DNA from: Streptomyces sp. CB00316
GTDB lineage: Bacteria; Actinomycetota; Actinomycetes; Streptomycetales; Streptomycetaceae
Assembly: GCF_001905595.1 (NCBI RefSeq)
Contig: NZ_LIXI01000003.1
Span: forward strand, 496,001-560,000
Reading direction: 5' to 3'
DNA length: 64,000 nt
Part shown: positions 24,442-33,194 of the stretch, one piece after another
Position numbering within the stretch: the first letter of the stretch is position 1
How the letters are laid out: every line of letters begins with the position of its first letter
Translations under genes and position numbers: made by a program
Notes under the pieces: generated by a model
The model's database searches: none
Seen by the model: the letters and a program-made list of their open reading frames with translations, nothing else
Told to the model about the DNA's origin: nothing

Positions 24442-24789
24442 GTGGGAAGTGTGTGGATGTACGCGCCTGACAGCGGGTACGGGGCCCGCCAGTCGATGGT
24501 GGGGTTCACGGTGGAGGCCGCTGACGGAATCATCGGGCATGTGGACCGGCAGCAGGACCAGCCCGGCATGCAGCACTTGGTGGTCGACACCGGCGTGTGG
24601 AAGTTCGGCAGGAGCGTTCTGATCCCGGCCGGCGCTGTCGCTTCCATCGACACCGTGGCGCAGAAGGTGGAAGTCGCATCGTCCCGCGAGGAGATCAAGG
24701 CGGCTCCGCGCTTCACCACCGACAGCGAGACGGCCGACTCCGGCTATCTGTCCGAGGTCGGTGACTACTACCTGTCCCTGCGCCCCTGA
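24442..24789 (+). CDS. PRC-barrel domain protein
   Basis: 115 residues. The fold is suggested by YGARQSMVGFTVEAADG, IIGHVDRQQD, HLVVDTGVWKFGRSVLIP and AGAVASIDTVAQKV, the strand order of small PRC-barrel proteins. GTG 24442 follows GAGGAGAGG. Such actinobacterial proteins are often stress-induced and may bind RNA or membrane lipid; here the role is unknown. It is monocistronic in appearance. Confidence 0.75.
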   Translation: MGSVWMYAPDSGYGARQSMVGFTVEAADGIIGHVDRQQDQPGMQHLVVDTGVWKFGRSVLIPAGAVASIDTVAQKVEVASSREEIKAAPRFTTDSETADSGYLSEVGDYYLSLRP

Positions 24790-25173
24790 GGGCGACGTCG
24801 ACCTCCGGCTGGAAGCCGACGACCGGAACCGGGCCCGCGACCGACATCCGTCCGGCCACGCCGCGCGGCTCCCGGTGCCGGGCCGGGTCTCACCGGCGTC
24901 GGTGCCGCCCTGGCCGGCGTGCCATGCGGTGTCGTTGAGCGCGCCGAGCCGGATCGACACATTCCCCGGATGATCAGCATCGGGGGCAGGGCCACCGGGT
25001 CGAGTCGGGGAGACGGTCGAGGCCTCGGAGCGGGGGGCGCGTGACACTCCCGAGTGGACTTTGGTGCCCGTTCCGGCTGCGCCTTCCAGATCGCCTTCGA
25101 AGGCCGCCTGACCTCGCCCAACAACTGACCATCCAACAACCAGGATCAGCCGTTGAATTGACGCACCCCTGAA
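24790..25173. other. Intergenic, no gene recognised
   Basis: 384 bp between the PRC-barrel protein stop and the winged-helix regulator's end. Open frames exist on both strands but show low-complexity Arg/Pro/Ala-rich translations without ribosome sites or recognisable domains. I see no strong hairpin or insertion-sequence end. Confidence 0.5.
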
Positions 25174-25557
25174 CTAGGCCCCGGGGGTTGCTGCGCTCGT
25201 TGTGGCGGTGGTGTCCACGAAATGCTGCTTGTGGTCGATCGGTGCTCCGGTGCGCTCGGTTTCGTCCCGCACGAGCAGGGAGAGCAGTGAGGCCACGGGC
25301 AGGCCGGCTTCGGCAGGATGGCGCAGCACCTTGTCCGGATCGATGCGGTAGGTGTTCGTGCGACCTTCACGGGTGTGTGACAGGTACCCGTCCTGCTCCA
25401 GGTCGGAGATGATCCTCGATACGGCACGCTCGGTGAGCCGGCAGTGAGCGGCGATCTCGCGGATGCGGATCTTCGGGTTGTCGGTGATGGCGGCCAGCAC
25501 GCGCGCGTGGCTGGTGATGAACGTCCATCCGGTGTGGGACTCAGGTACTGCGGCCAT
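25174..25557 (-). CDS. Winged helix-turn-helix transcriptional regulator
   Basis: About 127 residues. An N-terminal winged helix is evident: HARVLAAITDNPKIRIREIA, then AAHCRLTERAVSRIISDLEQ as the recognition helix, and the wing GYLSHTREGRTNTYRID. The C-terminal 45 residues are not conserved in a way I recognise. ATG 25557 is used; 25566 is an alternative three codons earlier. The fold is shared by MarR- and ArsR-type repressors. No metal-binding cysteines are visible, so a metal sensor is unlikely. It is divergent from the STAS gene, which it may control. Confidence 0.8.
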   Translation of the reverse strand: MAAVPESHTGWTFITSHARVLAAITDNPKIRIREIAAHCRLTERAVSRIISDLEQDGYLSHTREGRTNTYRIDPDKVLRHPAEAGLPVASLLSLLVRDETERTGAPIDHKQHFVDTTATTSAATPGA

Positions 25558-25664
25558 GTTCAGCATTTTAGAGGACGTCGGTTGCCTGAAGCGCGTTGCA
25601 TGACATATTTTTCCGGTAATCGATGACGTGCTCCCGCGCGGGAGAATCTGAGAAGGAGCCCGGG

Positions 25665-26069
25665 GTGTTCTGGAATGAGACCGCCTTGTCGATGTGCACG
25701 AGCAGCACCGGCGCTATGTCGCCCCTGGAGTCGGCCACTGTGGACGCCTCGTACGGTCCCGAGGTGCGGCAGTACGAGTACCGCGGGGCCTGGGTGATCG
25801 TCGCTGCCGGCGCGTACGACATGGGCTCGATCACTCCGCTGCGCCAGGCGCTGCACACCGCAGCCAGGCAGTACCCGAAGGTTGTCCTCGAGGCCTCCGC
25901 CGTCACCTTCGCCGACTCGACGTTCCTGAACCTGCTGATCCTCACCAACGAGATCGGGACGTTGCGCGTCGTCGCCCCCTCAGTGCAGGTACGACGCCTC
26001 TGCGAGATCACCGGTGTCGACAGCGTCTTGGAGGTGCGGCAGACGATCGAGGACGCGGCCTCCTCGTAA
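25665..26069 (+). CDS. STAS-domain anti-anti-sigma factor
   Basis: About 134 residues from GTG 25665, which has AGAAGGA seven bases upstream; the ATG at 25692 is an alternative. The STAS core reads WVIVAAGAYDMGSITPLRQAL, then VVLEASAVTFADSTFLNLLI, where the Ser of ADSTF (about residue 84) is the expected phosphorylation site. Such proteins bind RsbW-type kinases to free a sigma factor. No kinase is adjacent. Convergent with the desaturase operon; 26070-26353 holds no gene. Confidence 0.8.
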   Translation: MFWNETALSMCTSSTGAMSPLESATVDASYGPEVRQYEYRGAWVIVAAGAYDMGSITPLRQALHTAARQYPKVVLEASAVTFADSTFLNLLILTNEIGTLRVVAPSVQVRRLCEITGVDSVLEVRQTIEDAASS

Positions 26070-26353
26070 CCGCACTGCGCTGCGGCAGCGCCACCAGGGA
26101 TGCCGATGCCGGGACAGGCCCGCTGCGCCGGGCTCCGCCGGGTCCCGAGGATGCAGGGCGTACGGGTCTCGCCTCCGCACGGCTGGTCCTCGCTCTGAAG
26201 CCGACGTTCCATCCTTCGCATGGGGGCCCTTGCTGGTATGCCCCAGGATCCCGTGTCGTAAGGTCCTTCGTCGCGGTCGCCCACCGTCGGCAACGGATCT
26301 CACCGAACGCGGCGCAGCCGCCGACACGGTCGAGAGCTGAACCGATACCGGAA

Positions 26354-27472
26354 TCAGGCGGTGACGAGTTCCCGCTCGTGATCAGGCGTTTTGACCTTGG
26401 GCTTTCTGTTCGGAAGCGCGAGCCGGAAGACCTTGCGCCACGCGGAGAACACCTGCTTGGGCAGCGGGCCGGTGACGTACTCCAGCTCGTACTTCTCGAA
26501 CAGCGCGCGCACCTGCACCGCGACTTCGGCGTACCGGTTGCTCGGCAGGTCCGGGAAGAGGTGGTGCTCGATCTGGTGCGAGAGGTTGCCGGTCATGAAG
26601 TGCATGGCCTTGCCCCCGCTGATGTTCGCCGAGCCCATCATCTGGCGCAGGTACCACTGGCCGCGTGTCTCGCCCTTGATCGACCGGCGCTCGAAGACCT
26701 GCACGCCCTCGGGGAAGTGCCCGCACATGATCACCGAGTGGGTCCAGATGTTACGGATCAGGTTCGCGGTGAACGTAGCAGCGAGCGTGGTGAGGAATGA
26801 CGGGCCCGACAGCAGCGGGTGGATCACGTAGTCCTTGAGCACCTGCTTGCGGATCTTGCGGCCTACTGCCTTGGCTCGCGCGCGGAATTCAGGGTTCTTG
26901 CGGCGGCGCTTGGTGAGGTTCTTGCCGAGCTCCAGATCGTACGCTGCGATGCCGTACTCGAAGAAGCAGGCGTTGAGGAAGTTCCACAGCGGCTGGCCGA
27001 GGTGGAAGGGGTGCCACTTCTGGTCTTCGTCGACGCGCATGATGCCGTAGCCGAGGTCGTTGTCCTTACCGATCACGTTGGTGTACGTGTGGTGCAGCTC
27101 GTTGTGCGAGTGCTTCCACTGATCGGACGGTGAGACGTGATCCCACTCCCAGGTGGTGGAGTGGATCTTCGGGTCTCGCATCCAGTCCCACTGGCCGTGC
27201 AGGACGTTGTGGCCGATCTCCATGTTGTCCATGATCTTCGCCACGGACAGCCCGGCGGTGCCGAGCAGCCACGCGGGCGGGAAGATCGAGAACAGCAGCA
27301 CGCCCCTGCTGACCAGTTCGAGCTTGCGCTGCGCCGAGATGACCTTACGGATGTAGGCGGCGTCCTTCTCGCCGCGGTCGGCGATCACCTCGTCGCGGAT
27401 CGCGTCCAGCTCGCGGCCCAGCTCCTCGATCTGTTCCGCGGTCAGGTGGGCGGTGGGGTCGATGGCGGTCAA
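26354..27472 (-). CDS. Membrane fatty acid desaturase (DesA3-like)
   Basis: About 372 residues. Three histidine boxes bind the di-iron centre: HNVLH (near 87), HSHNELHH (near 120) and HQIEHH (near 297); hydrophobic spans lie between. A TTG at 27472, seven bases after the reductase stop and preceded by TAGGAGCA, is the most likely start; an ATG at 27586 lies inside the upstream gene. The reductase-desaturase operon matches the mycobacterial Rv3230c-desA3 pair, in which the reductase feeds electrons to a stearoyl-CoA delta-9 desaturase. Regiospecificity here is inferred. Confidence 0.88.
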   Translation of the reverse strand: MTAIDPTAHLTAEQIEELGRELDAIRDEVIADRGEKDAAYIRKVISAQRKLELVSRGVLLFSIFPPAWLLGTAGLSVAKIMDNMEIGHNVLHGQWDWMRDPKIHSTTWEWDHVSPSDQWKHSHNELHHTYTNVIGKDNDLGYGIMRVDEDQKWHPFHLGQPLWNFLNACFFEYGIAAYDLELGKNLTKRRRKNPEFRARAKAVGRKIRKQVLKDYVIHPLLSGPSFLTTLAATFTANLIRNIWTHSVIMCGHFPEGVQVFERRSIKGETRGQWYLRQMMGSANISGGKAMHFMTGNLSHQIEHHLFPDLPSNRYAEVAVQVRALFEKYELEYVTGPLPKQVFSAWRKVFRLALPNRKPKVKTPDHERELVTA

Positions 27473-27479
27473 GGTGCTC

Positions 27480-28544
27480 CTACCGTTCGATGTCGCAGGG
27501 GCCCGCCGCGGCGGACACGCAGGTCTGAATGAGGACGCCCGGCTCGGCCTCGGTGATCTGGCCGGTGCGCAGGTCGCGGACGGCACCCGCCTTGAGTGGC
27601 GTGACGCAGCCGAAGCAGATGCCCATGCGGCACCCGGAGGGCATGAACACGTCGGCCTCCTCGCCGATGTCGAGCAACGGCGTGGCGCCGTCCGCGTCGA
27701 CGGTCTTGCCGGTGGCGCTGAACGTGACCTCGCCGCCGCCGCCGCCGTCGCCGGCGACGACGATGCTGGGGCGGAAGCGTTCGGTGTGCAGGCGTTCTTG
27801 GACGCCGTGCCCGGTCCAGTGTTCTTCGGCGGCGTCGAGCATGCCTGCGGGCCCGCAGGCCCAGGTCTCGCGCTCGGCCCAGTCGGGCACGAGTTCGTCG
27901 AGACGGGAGATGTCGAGCTTGCCGTCCGTGTCGGTGTGCACCTCGGTGAGCCGCAGCTTCTTGCCCGCGACCAGATCGTGCAGTTCGTTGCGGAAGATCA
28001 CGTCTTGCGGCTGTGGCGCGCAGTGGACCATGACGACGTCGTCGAACTCGGTGTCGCGCAGCATGCCCATGACGGGCGTGATGCCACTGCCGGCCGTCAG
28101 GTAGAGCACCTTGGCGGGCCTGACCCGCGGCAGCACGAAGTCACCGGTCGGCTGGTCGAGCTGGATCAGTGTGCCCGGTTTCGCCCTGCGGACCAGGTGG
28201 TTGCTGACCTTGCCGTCCGGGATCGCCTTCACGGTGATCGTGAGGCGGCCGTCCTGGCGATTCGTCGGCGAGGTGATGGAATAGGCACGCCACAGGCGCA
28301 CCCCGTCGACGTCGACCCCGATCCGCACGTACTGACCGGCTGTGTGGCCGCGCCAGGCCCGGCCCGGCCTGATCACGACAGTCGCGGCGTCACCCGTCTC
28401 GGGGTGCACGGCCTCGATGCGCCCCCGTAGGTCAGCGCCCGTACGCAGCGGGCTGACCAGGTCGAGGTAGTCCGACGGCAGCAGCGGCGTCGTGACCATC
28501 TCCAGCAGTTTCCACGCCCTGCCGCGGAGGGCTGTACTCGTCAT
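27480..28544 (-). CDS. Ferredoxin reductase with C-terminal 2Fe-2S domain (Rv3230c-like)
   Basis: 354 residues. An FAD domain with RAYSITSPT (RxYS motif, near 106) is followed by an NAD(P)-binding domain with GSGITPVMGML and CGPAGML. A plant-type ferredoxin domain ends the protein: CRMGICFGC near 312 plus a distal Cys in IQTCVS. It should pass electrons from NADPH to the desaturase encoded seven bases downstream. It is divergent from the PucR-type regulator across an 86-bp region with a small palindrome. Confidence 0.9.
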   Translation of the reverse strand: MTSTALRGRAWKLLEMVTTPLLPSDYLDLVSPLRTGADLRGRIEAVHPETGDAATVVIRPGRAWRGHTAGQYVRIGVDVDGVRLWRAYSITSPTNRQDGRLTITVKAIPDGKVSNHLVRRAKPGTLIQLDQPTGDFVLPRVRPAKVLYLTAGSGITPVMGMLRDTEFDDVVMVHCAPQPQDVIFRNELHDLVAGKKLRLTEVHTDTDGKLDISRLDELVPDWAERETWACGPAGMLDAAEEHWTGHGVQERLHTERFRPSIVVAGDGGGGGEVTFSATGKTVDADGATPLLDIGEEADVFMPSGCRMGICFGCVTPLKAGAVRDLRTGQITEAEPGVLIQTCVSAAAGPCDIER

Positions 28545-28575
28545 GACTCCAGCTTGCTGTGCCTCAAGGTGTAAA

Positions 28576-28591
28576 GTCCTGACCGCAGGAC
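28576..28591. promoter_or_regulatory. Palindrome between reductase and PucR-type regulator
   Basis: GTCCTG-ACCG-CAGGAC is a perfect 6-4-6 inverted repeat in the divergent promoter region, 32 bp from the reductase ATG (28544). It is a plausible operator for the adjacent regulator, which would control both directions. It also argues that the GTG at 28592, touching the repeat, is not the regulator's start. Confidence 0.4.
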
Positions 28592-28630
28592 GTGAATCTG
28601 GTCGGCTGGATTGTTCGTAGGGAACAAAAC

Positions 28631-29770
28631 GTGAGTCATGCAGTCCGGAGGGCCAGCGAACTGGCCCTGGATGAGACGACGGTCACCGCACTTCGGGCCG
28701 CGCTGAAGACCACCGCCGACGAGGTCGTCCAAGCGATCATCGACGAGGTCCCTTCCTATGCCAACGCCCTTTCGGGCCGCATGGGCGGCACCATCCGCCG
28801 AGCCGTCCGCACCGCCCTGGGGCACTACCTGGACCTCGCGAGCGGGAACGCCACAGGCGGCGATGGCGGTGACGCCGCCTACGAGCTGGGCCGCGGCGAG
28901 GTGCGCGACGGCCGTTCGATGGACGCCCTGCTCAGCGCCTACCGCGTCGGTGCCCGCGTGGCCTGGCGATGCCTGGCAGCGGGTGCCGTACCCGCAGGTC
29001 TGCCTGCCGCCGAGGTCGCCAAGTTCGCCGAGCTGACCTTCGCCTACATCGACGAGCTCTCCGCCGCGAGCGCCGCGGGTCATGCCGACGAACTGGCCGC
29101 CCGGGGCAGGGCCCACGAGCGCCACCTGGAACACCTGGCCCGAGACCTCCTCACCGGCGCCGGCCCGGACGTGCTGCTGGCCTCCTGTCAACGGGCCGGG
29201 TGGCAGCCTCCGGTTACGCTGACCGCCGTCCTGCTGCCCGCCGTCCAGGCCCGGCCTGCCTACCGCGCACTCGACCCGGGCACCCTCGTCCTCGACGATC
29301 TGCCGGATGCCACCGGTGTGCTGCTCGTCCCGGATGCCGACCGATCACATCTCTTGCGGCAGCTGACCGACCGCACCGCCGTGGTCGGCCCGGCGCGGCC
29401 ATGGACTCGTGCGTCCGCCTCGTACGCACGAGCCGTACGCGCGCGTTCCCTCTCCCCTGATATTCGCGACACCGAGGACCACCTGCCCGAGCTGGTGCTG
29501 AGCGCCGACGTGGACGCGTTCGCAGACCTGCGTGCCCGGGCCCTCGCCCCGTTGCGAACTTTGCCTGCCGCGACCGCACAGCGGCTGGAGGAGACGTTGC
29601 GGGCATGGCTGCTGCACCAGGGCAGGCGGGACGAGGTGGCGGCGGCGTTGTTCGTCCATCCCCAGACAGTCCGCTACCGGATGGCGCAGCTACGGGAGCG
29701 GTTTCCGGATCTCGCATCGCCACACAGGGTCCTGGAACTGACGCTGGCGGTCGGTCTGCGAGACAGCTGA
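28631..29770 (+). CDS. PucR/CdaR-family transcriptional regulator
   Basis: About 379 residues from GTG 28631 (GTG 28592 is possible). An N-terminal all-helical region (EVVQAIIDEVPSYANALSG) leads to a GGDEF-like middle segment. The diagnostic PucR C-terminal HTH is LRAWLLHQGRRDEVAAALFV followed by HPQTVRYRMAQLRERF. Divergently transcribed from the reductase-desaturase operon, it probably regulates that operon in response to lipid or redox state, as in other actinobacterial desA3-type loci; this is inference. Confidence 0.85.
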   Translation: MSHAVRRASELALDETTVTALRAALKTTADEVVQAIIDEVPSYANALSGRMGGTIRRAVRTALGHYLDLASGNATGGDGGDAAYELGRGEVRDGRSMDALLSAYRVGARVAWRCLAAGAVPAGLPAAEVAKFAELTFAYIDELSAASAAGHADELAARGRAHERHLEHLARDLLTGAGPDVLLASCQRAGWQPPVTLTAVLLPAVQARPAYRALDPGTLVLDDLPDATGVLLVPDADRSHLLRQLTDRTAVVGPARPWTRASASYARAVRARSLSPDIRDTEDHLPELVLSADVDAFADLRARALAPLRTLPAATAQRLEETLRAWLLHQGRRDEVAAALFVHPQTVRYRMAQLRERFPDLASPHRVLELTLAVGLRDS

Positions 29771-29977
29771 CGCGCATTTCGACCAAGGCCCGGGGGAAGG
29801 CGGCATGAGCCGGCTGAGGCCGGGGGCGACGTGAAGACCGGACGAGGCCTCGGACAGTCCAGGCTGTCCTACGGGGCGCGCGGCAGGTAGCCGGACGACC
29901 GACCGGGCCGGCCTGGCACACCGCGCGACGCGGGGGATGATGGGAGGGAGCGACAAAACGTGAGGTCAGGAGCGCCC

Positions 29978-30316
29978 GTGGCAAAACAGGTTCATTGCCC
30001 CCGTGAGGACGTGGAGTTCGATTTCATCCTCGGAAGGAGCGGACTTCCGGTCCTCGCATACTTCACCGGGACATGGCCCAAGGCGATCGAGCCCTGCCGG
30101 GCGATGGACCTCGTCATGAGCGGCATCGCCGACGACTGCAGGGGCCGCCTGACGGTCGTCCGCGCCGACATCACACGATGCCCGTCGACAACCGAGCGAT
30201 ACGGGATCACCAAAGCCCCGTCCTACGTCCTGTTGAAGGAGCGAGAGGCGGTGGCGCACGGCACGGGGCCTACGACCATCACCGAGGTACGGAAGCTTCT
30301 GGACGGCCGCCTCTGA
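29978..30316 (+). CDS. Thioredoxin-like protein lacking the CxxC active site
   Basis: 112 residues from GTG 29978 (CAGGAG upstream). The thioredoxin fold is recognisable from LPVLAYFTGTWPKAIEPCRA, LTVVRADITRCPSTTERYGI and the cis-proline loop KAPSYVLLKERE. Where thioredoxins have WCGPCK, this one reads TWPK, as if four residues were deleted. The remaining cysteines (EPC, RCP) do not form a CxxC pair. A redox-disulfide role is therefore unlikely; a structural or adaptor role is more plausible. Length is otherwise normal. Confidence 0.7.
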   Translation: MAKQVHCPREDVEFDFILGRSGLPVLAYFTGTWPKAIEPCRAMDLVMSGIADDCRGRLTVVRADITRCPSTTERYGITKAPSYVLLKEREAVAHGTGPTTITEVRKLLDGRL

Positions 30317-30770
30317 GCGGCGGCATGTGGCCGCAGCGCGCTCACATCTCGGCCATGGGGCCGCGCCGTCTACCCCGCGCTCGTGTCGTGTCCGACCTGC
30401 GACGTGACCCCGGAAAGCGCCGTGTCGCGCGTCGAGGACCCCGTCATCGATGGGCACCCGGCAGCTCTCGTGGACTCCAAGCCCTGTCGACACGGATTGG
30501 GTCTGTCAAACGAGCGAACGTTTTACAGTCCCGCTACCTCACCGCACGACGCCTGAACCGTGGATCGAAACCGGCGTGATCCCACGGCCTGGTGCTGCTT
30601 CGCAGACGAGGCGCCGGGGGCTGAACATCGGCACTGGCCGTAGCGGCACCGGTTCCAGCATGGACGGCTACTGCGGCCGCGAACCGCATCGCCCCCACGG
30701 GATACACGTATGGGGATCTGTGAGTAGCCGCGGGCCCTCGGGTTGACAGTGTCAGCGGTGGGTGGTCGGG
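30317..30770. other. Intergenic, no gene recognised
   Basis: 454 bp between the thioredoxin-like gene and the end of the next minus-strand gene. Translations in all frames are low complexity and lack ribosome sites. An AT-richer stretch near 30510-30530 (AACGAGCGAACGTTTTACAG) is the only compositional change; it could be a promoter but has no gene behind it. Confidence 0.45.
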
Positions 30771-31760
30771 TCAGGACCTGTTCTGACCTCTGGTCGTCGA
30801 GTTGGCGCGGAAGCTGTCCGGGAGCAGGCCTCCCTGGACTCCAGCCACGGTCTGCCACGTATCTATGACATCCGCCGTGGCGTGCGACAACCGCGTCGTG
30901 TCCCATCCGAACTGGGAGAACAGCCGCTGGAGGGTGCAAACCACGGCCAGTGGCGCTCCGCCGCATCGCAGTGCGGTGCTCTGGGCGTTGACTCCCATCT
31001 GGACTGCGGCATCGCCATGAAGGGGGTCCACCGGCTGGTCGATCTGCTCAATGAACATGCTGATCCCGTGCTGCTGTCCGTGAGCGACCGCTGAGCCCAG
31101 GCGCCAGAAGAGCTGGCCGAGCGCGGGATCGAACATCTGGGTTGCCAAGGTCGTGGTGGTGGGCAGCTTGGTGTCCAGGAACGGAGGCTGGTACCGGTCG
31201 CGTTCCCGGCGCACGTCGAAGCCGTGCGTACGCGCCGCTTGCACGATGCGCTGGATGCGCCCTTCGGCATGCGACTTGATCGCCGTGCGTTCGGTTCCGG
31301 TCTCCAGATGAGTCTGCTCCTTGAGGCTCTGGAGGCGAAGGTTCATATGACGGCGTACTCGTTCGCGTCCTCCGATGCCGGGCTCCAGGAGGAACCATGG
31401 TCCGGTCGCGATGTCGAGCATGGCCCGGGCAATGGTGTGCGTCGCCGTGATTCCTCCTGGAGACGTGATCAGGGTGCCCAGGCTCTCCATGTGGTCGAGA
31501 AGAACGAACACGGACGTCAAGGGAGTGATGTTGGCATCCCGGGCAGGCACGGCGCCCCACGCCCCGCCAAGAGAGTCACGCCCGCACTCCTCGCTCGCGG
31601 GCGACCCCGGAAGAAACCCGTGGCTTGCTTCGTAGGTCTCGTCGAACGCAGCGCGCAGCCCGTTCAACGAGCGGGCTAGTTCACCCCAGGCATCTCTTCC
31701 CATGCCGGATGACGATAGGGAGACCAAGTCGGTTTTGGAATATCGCTCACCCCGGCTCAT
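30771..31760 (-). CDS. Hypothetical protein, unknown function
   Basis: About 329 residues, cytosolic by appearance; I do not recognise a family. Codon use and composition look like a real gene: a conserved-looking centre with SVFVLLDHMESLGTLI, HTIARAMLDIATGPWFLLEP and IKSHAEGRIQRIVQAARTHGF, and LFWRLGSAVAHGQQHG further on. The His-containing helices are reminiscent of small HEPN-like or AbiV-like proteins (the SAxxHG segment), but this is weak. ATG 31760 has a poor ribosome site; ATG 31703 is an alternative. Nearest neighbours show no operon link. Confidence 0.6.
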   Translation of the reverse strand: MSRGERYSKTDLVSLSSSGMGRDAWGELARSLNGLRAAFDETYEASHGFLPGSPASEECGRDSLGGAWGAVPARDANITPLTSVFVLLDHMESLGTLITSPGGITATHTIARAMLDIATGPWFLLEPGIGGRERVRRHMNLRLQSLKEQTHLETGTERTAIKSHAEGRIQRIVQAARTHGFDVRRERDRYQPPFLDTKLPTTTTLATQMFDPALGQLFWRLGSAVAHGQQHGISMFIEQIDQPVDPLHGDAAVQMGVNAQSTALRCGGAPLAVVCTLQRLFSQFGWDTTRLSHATADVIDTWQTVAGVQGGLLPDSFRANSTTRGQNRS

Positions 31761-31891
31761 GGAGAGTGTCTGCGGGCGTACGGGTACTCGCGCGTGCCTT
31801 TTTTTAGGACCTGCAGCCCCCCGGATGCACGGGCGCGCCTAACCAGCCAGCGACCCACCCACCTCTACGCACGACGACTTCGGACTCTTAT

Positions 31892-32579
31892 TCGCGGCTC
31901 AGCCAGGCGGGTGACAGTGGCCGAGGCGGACTGCTATCCGGCGGACCGGTGGTCCACGATGGGTGCCGCCGCCGTCCCCGGCGGAGCATGTATCGACCGC
32001 GCCCGCGCCGGTGACCGGCGCGACCACAGCTGTTCCGAGGAGCCCCTTCCCATGCGTTCACGCATCATCGCCGTCGTGGCCGCAGCGGCTGCGGCCACTG
32101 CGGCCCTTGCACAACCCGCCCATGCCGCCCCAGTCGTCGACGGGGTGTACCGGTTCGCTGCTCTCCAGGACGGCAAGTGCCTGGTCTGGCCCAAAACGCA
32201 CGCGAACATCGGCTCGGTCGGACTGGGCACCTGCACGGAAAGCGCGTCAACGTCGGCGCACTGGCAGGTACACAAGCGCCCCAACGGAACGATGGAAGTA
32301 TCGACACCGGGCTCCAACCCCCGCACCTGCCTCGGCGTGAACACGGACTACAGGCTCAGGGTCAACGAACCCTGTGCCGACAAGTACGCCGAGTGGACCG
32401 TGACATCCGGCTCCGCCGGGCCCGGCAGCGTGGTGTGGGCCGACATCGAGCACACCCCCGCCGACGGATCCAACTCATGGGGAAAGGTCGTCGACATTCC
32501 CGAGGTAACCGGCCGTGTCGTGGTCAGGCGGGTCCCCATCGAACCCCACTACTGGGAACTGCAGCAGGTCAGCCAGTGA
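31892..32579 (+). repeat. Long direct repeat, copy 1 (secreted-protein gene plus upstream region)
   Basis: This 688-bp stretch is matched by 47306-47991 (686 bp) in the same orientation. The match covers about 160 bp of upstream DNA and the whole coding region and stops nine bases after CAGTGACC-type ends. The copies differ by scattered substitutions and a 2-bp indel. They bracket about 15 kb of DNA. Confidence 0.9.
32052..32579 (+). CDS. Secreted small protein, beta-trefoil/ricin-like (copy 1)
   Basis: 175 residues. A signal peptide (MRSRIIAVVAAAAAATAALA, cleavage after AHA near 28) is followed by a mature domain starting APVVDGVYRF. Segments GKCLVW...W-x-V, TCLGV and KYAEWTV resemble ricin-B/beta-trefoil repeats, but only weakly. 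ATG 32052 follows GAGGAGCCCC. A paralogue at 47464 is about 85% identical. Both have near-identical promoters. Exported; function unknown. Confidence 0.8.
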   Translation: MRSRIIAVVAAAAAATAALAQPAHAAPVVDGVYRFAALQDGKCLVWPKTHANIGSVGLGTCTESASTSAHWQVHKRPNGTMEVSTPGSNPRTCLGVNTDYRLRVNEPCADKYAEWTVTSGSAGPGSVVWADIEHTPADGSNSWGKVVDIPEVTGRVVVRRVPIEPHYWELQQVSQ

Positions 32580-32639
32580 CCGGAGACAGTGAAGCGACTC
32601 CGCGGCCTCACTCGCCACTCGGCCTGACCGGCGCGGGAG

Positions 32640-32829
32640 GCGCGCCTGCTCGACCGGGACCGGGGGGCGGTGACCGTGGGCAGGGCCTTCGCCCACAGGT
32701 GGAAGATCCGCTTGGTGTCCAGGACAAGGGCGTGGGCGCCCTGGTGGAGGCACTGGGCGGTCAGGGAGGGCAGCATGGTGGTGCTGCCGCCGCCGCTGGC
32801 GGTGCAGACCAGGACGTGCGGGGAAGCTG
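32640..32829 (-). pseudogene. Fragment of an FtsK/TraB-like ATP-binding protein
   Basis: The minus strand encodes HVLVCTASGGGSTTMLPSLT and then LHQGAHALVLDTKRIFHLWA, closely resembling actinobacterial FtsK-like DNA-transfer ATPases around Walker A and the next strand. An in-frame stop lies just upstream, the Walker lysine is missing (GGGSTT instead of GGGKST) and only about 60 codons remain. It is a relic, perhaps from a conjugative element. 32830-33194 otherwise holds nothing I can support. Confidence 0.6.
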
Positions 32830-33194
32830 GTTATGCGGGACAACTGGGCGAGTCGGTGGACGGCCGCCTGGCAGATCAAAAACGGGTCGGAGGTCGTCTG
32901 GCCGGTCCGGGATCCGGGTTCGGTGCCGGTGTTGTTTCGAAGCCGGAGGCGGTTTCACGTGGAGGACGAAGCAGAAGCATCGTCCCGGGCTGGAGTTCCT
33001 GGTCTCGACTGGGTGGAAACGGCTTCGAATCCTTGGGGAGAGGGCGACCCTGCTCGCCCTCGACTTCATGACGGTGGTGGAGGTGCTTCCGCAGCCCTCG
33101 TCGACGCGGACCGGGCGGTGCCGGGACGTTCGGTAGGGTGCCGGGGTGCTGGCTGTCCGGTCGGTGCCTTCTGGGGGATGACGAGACGAGGACC

